From the NCBI GenBank assembly GCA_913778085.1, contig CAJYXJ010000068.1, forward strand, positions 1 to 64,000: a stretch of DNA of 64,000 nt, read 5' to 3'. The DNA comes from an uncultured Chryseobacterium sp. (GTDB taxonomy: Bacteria > Bacteroidota > Bacteroidia > Flavobacteriales > Weeksellaceae). The notes under the pieces are model-generated. The model saw only the letters and a program-made list of their open reading frames with translations. It was not told where the DNA came from and ran no database searches. How positions within the stretch are numbered: position 1 is the stretch's first letter; every line of letters starts with the position of its first letter. Positions 60,671 through 64,000 of the stretch are shown here, piece by piece. A program made the translations under genes and the position numbers.

Positions 60671-63274
60671 ATGACATCACAAGAGATCCGTCAGAAATTT
60701 TTAGATTATTTTCAAAGTAAAGGCCACCTGATCGTTCCCTCCGCACCTATCGTGCTGAAAGACGACCCTACCCTTATGTTTTCCAACTCCGGGATGACGC
60801 AGTTCAAAGATTATTTTTTAGGTTACAAAGAGCCTAAAGCTTCCAGAATTGCCGATACGCAGAAGTGTCTTAGGGTTTCCGGGAAACATAATGACCTGGA
60901 TGATGTGGGCAGGGATACCTATCACCACACCATGTTTGAAATGTTGGGAAACTGGTCTTTCGGTGACTATTTTAAAAAAGAGGCTATTGCTTTTGCCTGG
61001 GAACTGCTGACGGAAGTCTATGGAATTCCTAAAGAAAATCTTTACGTAACCATTTTCGAGGGCGATGCTTCCGAAAACCTGGAAAGGGACCATGATGCCT
61101 ATGATTTCTGGAAGTCCCATATTTCCGAAGACCGCATCATCAACGGGAATAAGAAAGACAACTTCTGGGAAATGGGAGCCAGCGGACCGTGCGGGCCGTG
61201 TTCCGAAATCCACGTTGATTTGAGAAGCGAAGAAGAAAAAGCAAAAGTTTCAGGACTTGAGCTGGTAAATAACGATCATCCGCAGGTTGTGGAGATCTGG
61301 AATCTGGTATTCATGCAGTACAACAGAAAAGCAGACGGCTCTCTGGAAAATCTTCCTGCAAAACACATTGATACCGGAATGGGCTTTGAGCGTCTGTGCA
61401 TGGCGCTTCAGGGGAAATCTTCCAACTATGACACCGATGTTTTCACACCATTGATCGCTAAGGTGGAAGAACTTTCAGGAAAAAAATATACCGCAGTTTT
61501 AGCAGACGAAAAAGACATTGCCATCCGGGTGGTTGTAGACCATATACGCGCTGTTGCCTTTGCGATTGCCGATGGGCAGCTGCCTTCCAACGGAGGAGCC
61601 GGCTATGTGATCCGGAGAATTTTAAGAAGGGGAATTTCATATTCTTACCGGTTCCTGGAGATGAAAGAACCTTTCCTTTACAGATTGGTGGCGGTTCTGC
61701 AGCAGCAAATGGGGACTTTTTTCCCGGAACTTGAGAAACAGGGAACTTTGGTCACCGAAGTCATCAAAAGTGAAGAGGAATCTTTCCTTAAAACCATTGA
61801 GAACGGATTGATCAGGGTTGAAAAGCTCATTCAGCAGACCATTGCCGATAATCAAAAGGTATTGTCTACACAAGAGGTCTTTGAATTATATGACACCTAT
61901 GGCTTCCCGGATGATTTGACCAGAATTATTGCTGAAGAGAAAGGGCTAACCATTGATGAAGACGGCTTTACAGCAAAGAAAAAAGAACAACAGGAACGAT
62001 CCAGGGGTGATTCTGCACAGAAAGTTTATGATTGGGTAACGCTGGAAGAAAAACCTGAAAACTTCGTAGGTTACGACAAATTTGAATCTGAAACCTACAT
62101 TACCAGATACAGGAAGGTAGAAAACAAAGACGGGGAATTTTACCAGGTCGTTTTAAGCGAATCTCCTTTCTATCCGGAAGGCGGTGGCCAGGTCGGCGAT
62201 AAAGGAATCCTGGAAAATGCTGCGGAAAGTTTTGACGTGTTGGAAACGAAAAAGGAAAACGGCCTGATCGTTTCTCTGATCAACGGTCTTCCGAAAGATG
62301 CAGGTGCTCTTTTTTATGCTAAGGTGAATAATTCAGACAGAAAAAACTCCCAGGCGAACCACTCGGTAACCCATTTACTGCACGAGGCTTTAAGAGAGGT
62401 ATTGGGAACCCACGTTGAGCAGAAGGGCTCTTATGTGGGCCCGGACTACCTCCGTTTCGACTTCTCCCATTTCAATAAAATGACGGAAGAAGAACTGGAA
62501 TTGGTGGAAACCAAAGTGAATGCAAAAATTAAGGAGAGCATTGCTTTACAGGAATTCCGAAACATCCCGATTCAGAAAGCTTTGGATAAAGGAGCCATGG
62601 CCCTGTTCGGCGAAAAATACGGTGACAGCGTAAGAATGATCCAGTTTGGCAGTTCTAAGGAACTTTGCGGAGGAACCCATGTAAAAAACACCAGTGAAAT
62701 CGGTCATTTTAAAATCGTTTCCGAAAGCTCTGCAGCAGCCGGAATCAGAAGAATTGAGGCGATATCGGGTGACAAATCCGAAGAATATTTCAAAAATCTT
62801 GAAAAACAGATTACTGAGCTTTCACAGGTATTGAAATCCAAAGACCTTATCCGTTCGATAGAAAAATTAATGGAAGAAAACGCTTCTTTAAAATCGGAAG
62901 TGGAAGCATTCAAAAAAGAGAAAGCAAAAGGGGAAATCGGTGATTGGAAAGGAGCTTATGAGCAAAAAGGCGATAAATTGCTTCTGGTTAAAAAAACTTC
63001 CCTGGATGCAGGTTCTATAAAAGATATTGTCTTCCAGCTGAAGCGGGAAATCCCGACCTCCATCACGGTGATTCTCTCCGACGCAGACGGAAGGCCTATG
63101 ATTACCGTAGGTGTTTCAGATGATTTGGCAGGAATTTATCAGGCCGGAGCACTTATTAAAGAATTAGCTAAAGAAATCCAGGGCGGCGGAGGAGGAAATC
63201 CGGGCTTTGCCACAGCCGGAGGCAAAAACCTTGACGGGCTGGAAAATGCCTATCAGAAAGCATTGAATCTTTAA
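60671..63274 (+). CDS. alaS: Alanyl-tRNA synthetase
   Basis: AlaS charges tRNA(Ala). The 867-residue chain shows the class II core (about 1-250) with MFSNSGMTQFKDYFLG, RVSGKHNDLDDVG and the motif GGAGYVIRRILRRG. The editing domain has the metal ligands HSVTHLLHEALR and CGGTHV at about 560-670, and a C-terminal C-Ala domain ends GGGGGNPGFATAGGKN. Length is typical. A terminator follows. Confidence 0.98.
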   Translation: MTSQEIRQKFLDYFQSKGHLIVPSAPIVLKDDPTLMFSNSGMTQFKDYFLGYKEPKASRIADTQKCLRVSGKHNDLDDVGRDTYHHTMFEMLGNWSFGDYFKKEAIAFAWELLTEVYGIPKENLYVTIFEGDASENLERDHDAYDFWKSHISEDRIINGNKKDNFWEMGASGPCGPCSEIHVDLRSEEEKAKVSGLELVNNDHPQVVEIWNLVFMQYNRKADGSLENLPAKHIDTGMGFERLCMALQGKSSNYDTDVFTPLIAKVEELSGKKYTAVLADEKDIAIRVVVDHIRAVAFAIADGQLPSNGGAGYVIRRILRRGISYSYRFLEMKEPFLYRLVAVLQQQMGTFFPELEKQGTLVTEVIKSEEESFLKTIENGLIRVEKLIQQTIADNQKVLSTQEVFELYDTYGFPDDLTRIIAEEKGLTIDEDGFTAKKKEQQERSRGDSAQKVYDWVTLEEKPENFVGYDKFESETYITRYRKVENKDGEFYQVVLSESPFYPEGGGQVGDKGILENAAESFDVLETKKENGLIVSLINGLPKDAGALFYAKVNNSDRKNSQANHSVTHLLHEALREVLGTHVEQKGSYVGPDYLRFDFSHFNKMTEEELELVETKVNAKIKESIALQEFRNIPIQKALDKGAMALFGEKYGDSVRMIQFGSSKELCGGTHVKNTSEIGHFKIVSESSAAAGIRRIEAISGDKSEEYFKNLEKQITELSQVLKSKDLIRSIEKLMEENASLKSEVEAFKKEKAKGEIGDWKGAYEQKGDKLLLVKKTSLDAGSIKDIVFQLKREIPTSITVILSDADGRPMITVGVSDDLAGIYQAGALIKELAKEIQGGGGGNPGFATAGGKNLDGLENAYQKALNL

Positions 63275-63301
63275 TTTTTCAAATTAAATTCAAAATATAA
63301 T

Positions 63302-63334
63302 AAAGCAGTTGTTTTTTAAACAGCTGCTTTTCAT
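63302..63334 (+). terminator. Terminator of alaS
   Basis: AAAGCAGTTGTTT and AAACAGCTGCTTT pair (one mismatch) around a short T/A loop, followed by TCATTTT. Confidence 0.75.
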
Positions 63335-63381
63335 TTTAATGGGATATTTTATTTATCTTGGCATTTATCAGAATTAAAAGC

Positions 63382-64000
63382 ATGTCCAGGATTTTGATTC
63401 CATTATTTTTCCTGCTTCTGTTCTCATGCAAAAAAGCAGAATACCATGACGGCAAAAACCGTTATGCAACCGTTGCAACTATTAACTCAAAAGATAGCCT
63501 GCTCGCGTATTCTTATACGAAAGGCATTAATTACGAAATAAAACTGGAAGATTTACGAACCTATAAAACGATTTATTCAAAAAAAATCAGTAATAATTGT
63601 TTTACAGAACCCAGAACTCAAAATGGCAAATTGTATTTTCCCGAATCCGATCACTTATTTACCGGTGTTGATTATAAAACAGGCAAAATTTCCTGGAAAC
63701 TTCCAACCCCAGGACGAATAAGAGAATTTCAAATCGTAAATAATCATATTATTATCGCAAGTATCGATTTGTATGGGATAATGGCTATCCATGCCCATAC
63801 CGGGAAGATTCTTTATGAATTGCCACTGCATTCGGATAAAAGCTGCCAGGTAGATTTTGCGCCGCGTCCTATCGGGTTTGATGAAACCTATTTTTATGTG
63901 GCAAATTTCAATTGTTCATTAATCTCTGCTTATGAAATCTCTTCCGGCAAAAAAGTCTGGAGCAAAACAGAATCCGCATCTGCGCTATCCAATTTTACCG
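63382..64000 (+). CDS. Lipoprotein with PQQ-like beta-propeller repeats (cut by window end)
   Basis: The reading frame from ATG 63382 is open to the window end (206 residues). It begins with a lipoprotein signal (LIPLFFLLLFSC, Cys16). Repeated strands of the type 'FTGVDYKTGKISWKL', 'IMAIHAHTGKILYELPLH' and 'ISAYEISSGKKVWSK' match the outer-strand motif of PQQ-type beta-propellers (D/Y-x-x-T/S-G-K-x-x-W). Such lipoproteins often act as scaffolds or binding proteins in the envelope, like BamB-related folds. The rest of the gene is outside the window. Confidence 0.8.
   Translation, partial: MSRILIPLFFLLLFSCKKAEYHDGKNRYATVATINSKDSLLAYSYTKGINYEIKLEDLRTYKTIYSKKISNNCFTEPRTQNGKLYFPESDHLFTGVDYKTGKISWKLPTPGRIREFQIVNNHIIIASIDLYGIMAIHAHTGKILYELPLHSDKSCQVDFAPRPIGFDETYFYVANFNCSLISAYEISSGKKVWSKTESASALSNFT

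Overview
The window looks like chromosomal DNA of a flavobacterium of the Chryseobacterium/Elizabethkingia type. Pointers are a GLPGLI-family protein, an OmpP1/FadL-like porin, a short eukaryote-type prolyl-tRNA synthetase, many small lipoproteins, promoters of the Bacteroidota form TAnnTTTG with few Shine-Dalgarno sequences, and much dispersed intergenic repeat DNA. I saw no rRNA, tRNA or CRISPR array.

Layout. 1-5008: AT-rich mobile DNA. It holds the 3' end of an IS256-family transposase and then part of an integrative element on the minus strand: a zinc-finger/double-HTH protein, a tyrosine recombinase, a coupled unknown protein, a small HTH protein and a possible Rep-like protein. The element abuts the 3' end of mnmE, a gene end used as attachment site by SGI1-type islands. 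5009-9600: mnmE, a repeat-rich gap with a Flavo-1-like RNA candidate, an Xaa-Pro aminopeptidase and an HxlR regulator divergent from an SDR oxidoreductase. 10.5-17 kb: a frameshifted membrane protein, a GLPGLI protein, small membrane proteins, topoisomerase IB and pruA. 17-25.4 kb: two related mini-lipoproteins, a phage-collar-like surface protein, a membrane-bound AraC regulator, a secreted thioredoxin, fabH, corA and a patatin. 25.4-29.1 kb: an accessory cluster with three diverged copies of one small protein family plus zinc-ribbon and unknown proteins and a decayed zinc ribbon. 29-32.9 kb: DNA-3-methyladenine glycosylase I, an Lrp regulator divergent from a methionine gamma-lyase-like enzyme, and a glycosyltransferase.

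32.9-34.5 kb and 49.9-50.6 kb: two loci with the same unusual structure. A 98-residue GIY-YIG nuclease gene sits inside copies of an inverted-repeat element (R1/R2), in the same order and orientation at both places. At the first locus the repeat is amplified to a tandem array of period about 137 bp. This resembles a RAYT/REPIN arrangement with a GIY-YIG enzyme in place of the tyrosine transposase, and it is the best candidate here for an undescribed system.

34.5-49.7 kb: two methyltransferases, a ZIP transporter, the porin, a Gly/Trp/Tyr-rich lipoprotein, proS, a DUF937-OmpA protein, an Nramp transporter, grpE-dnaJ, an acyltransferase and a DUF808 protein. 50.7-64 kb: an esterase-like lipoprotein, a DedA protein, prfB, an IF2-N/AAA fusion with altered nucleotide-binding motifs, an ABC exporter pair, an MsrA-MsrB lipoprotein, alaS and a partial beta-propeller lipoprotein cut by the window end.
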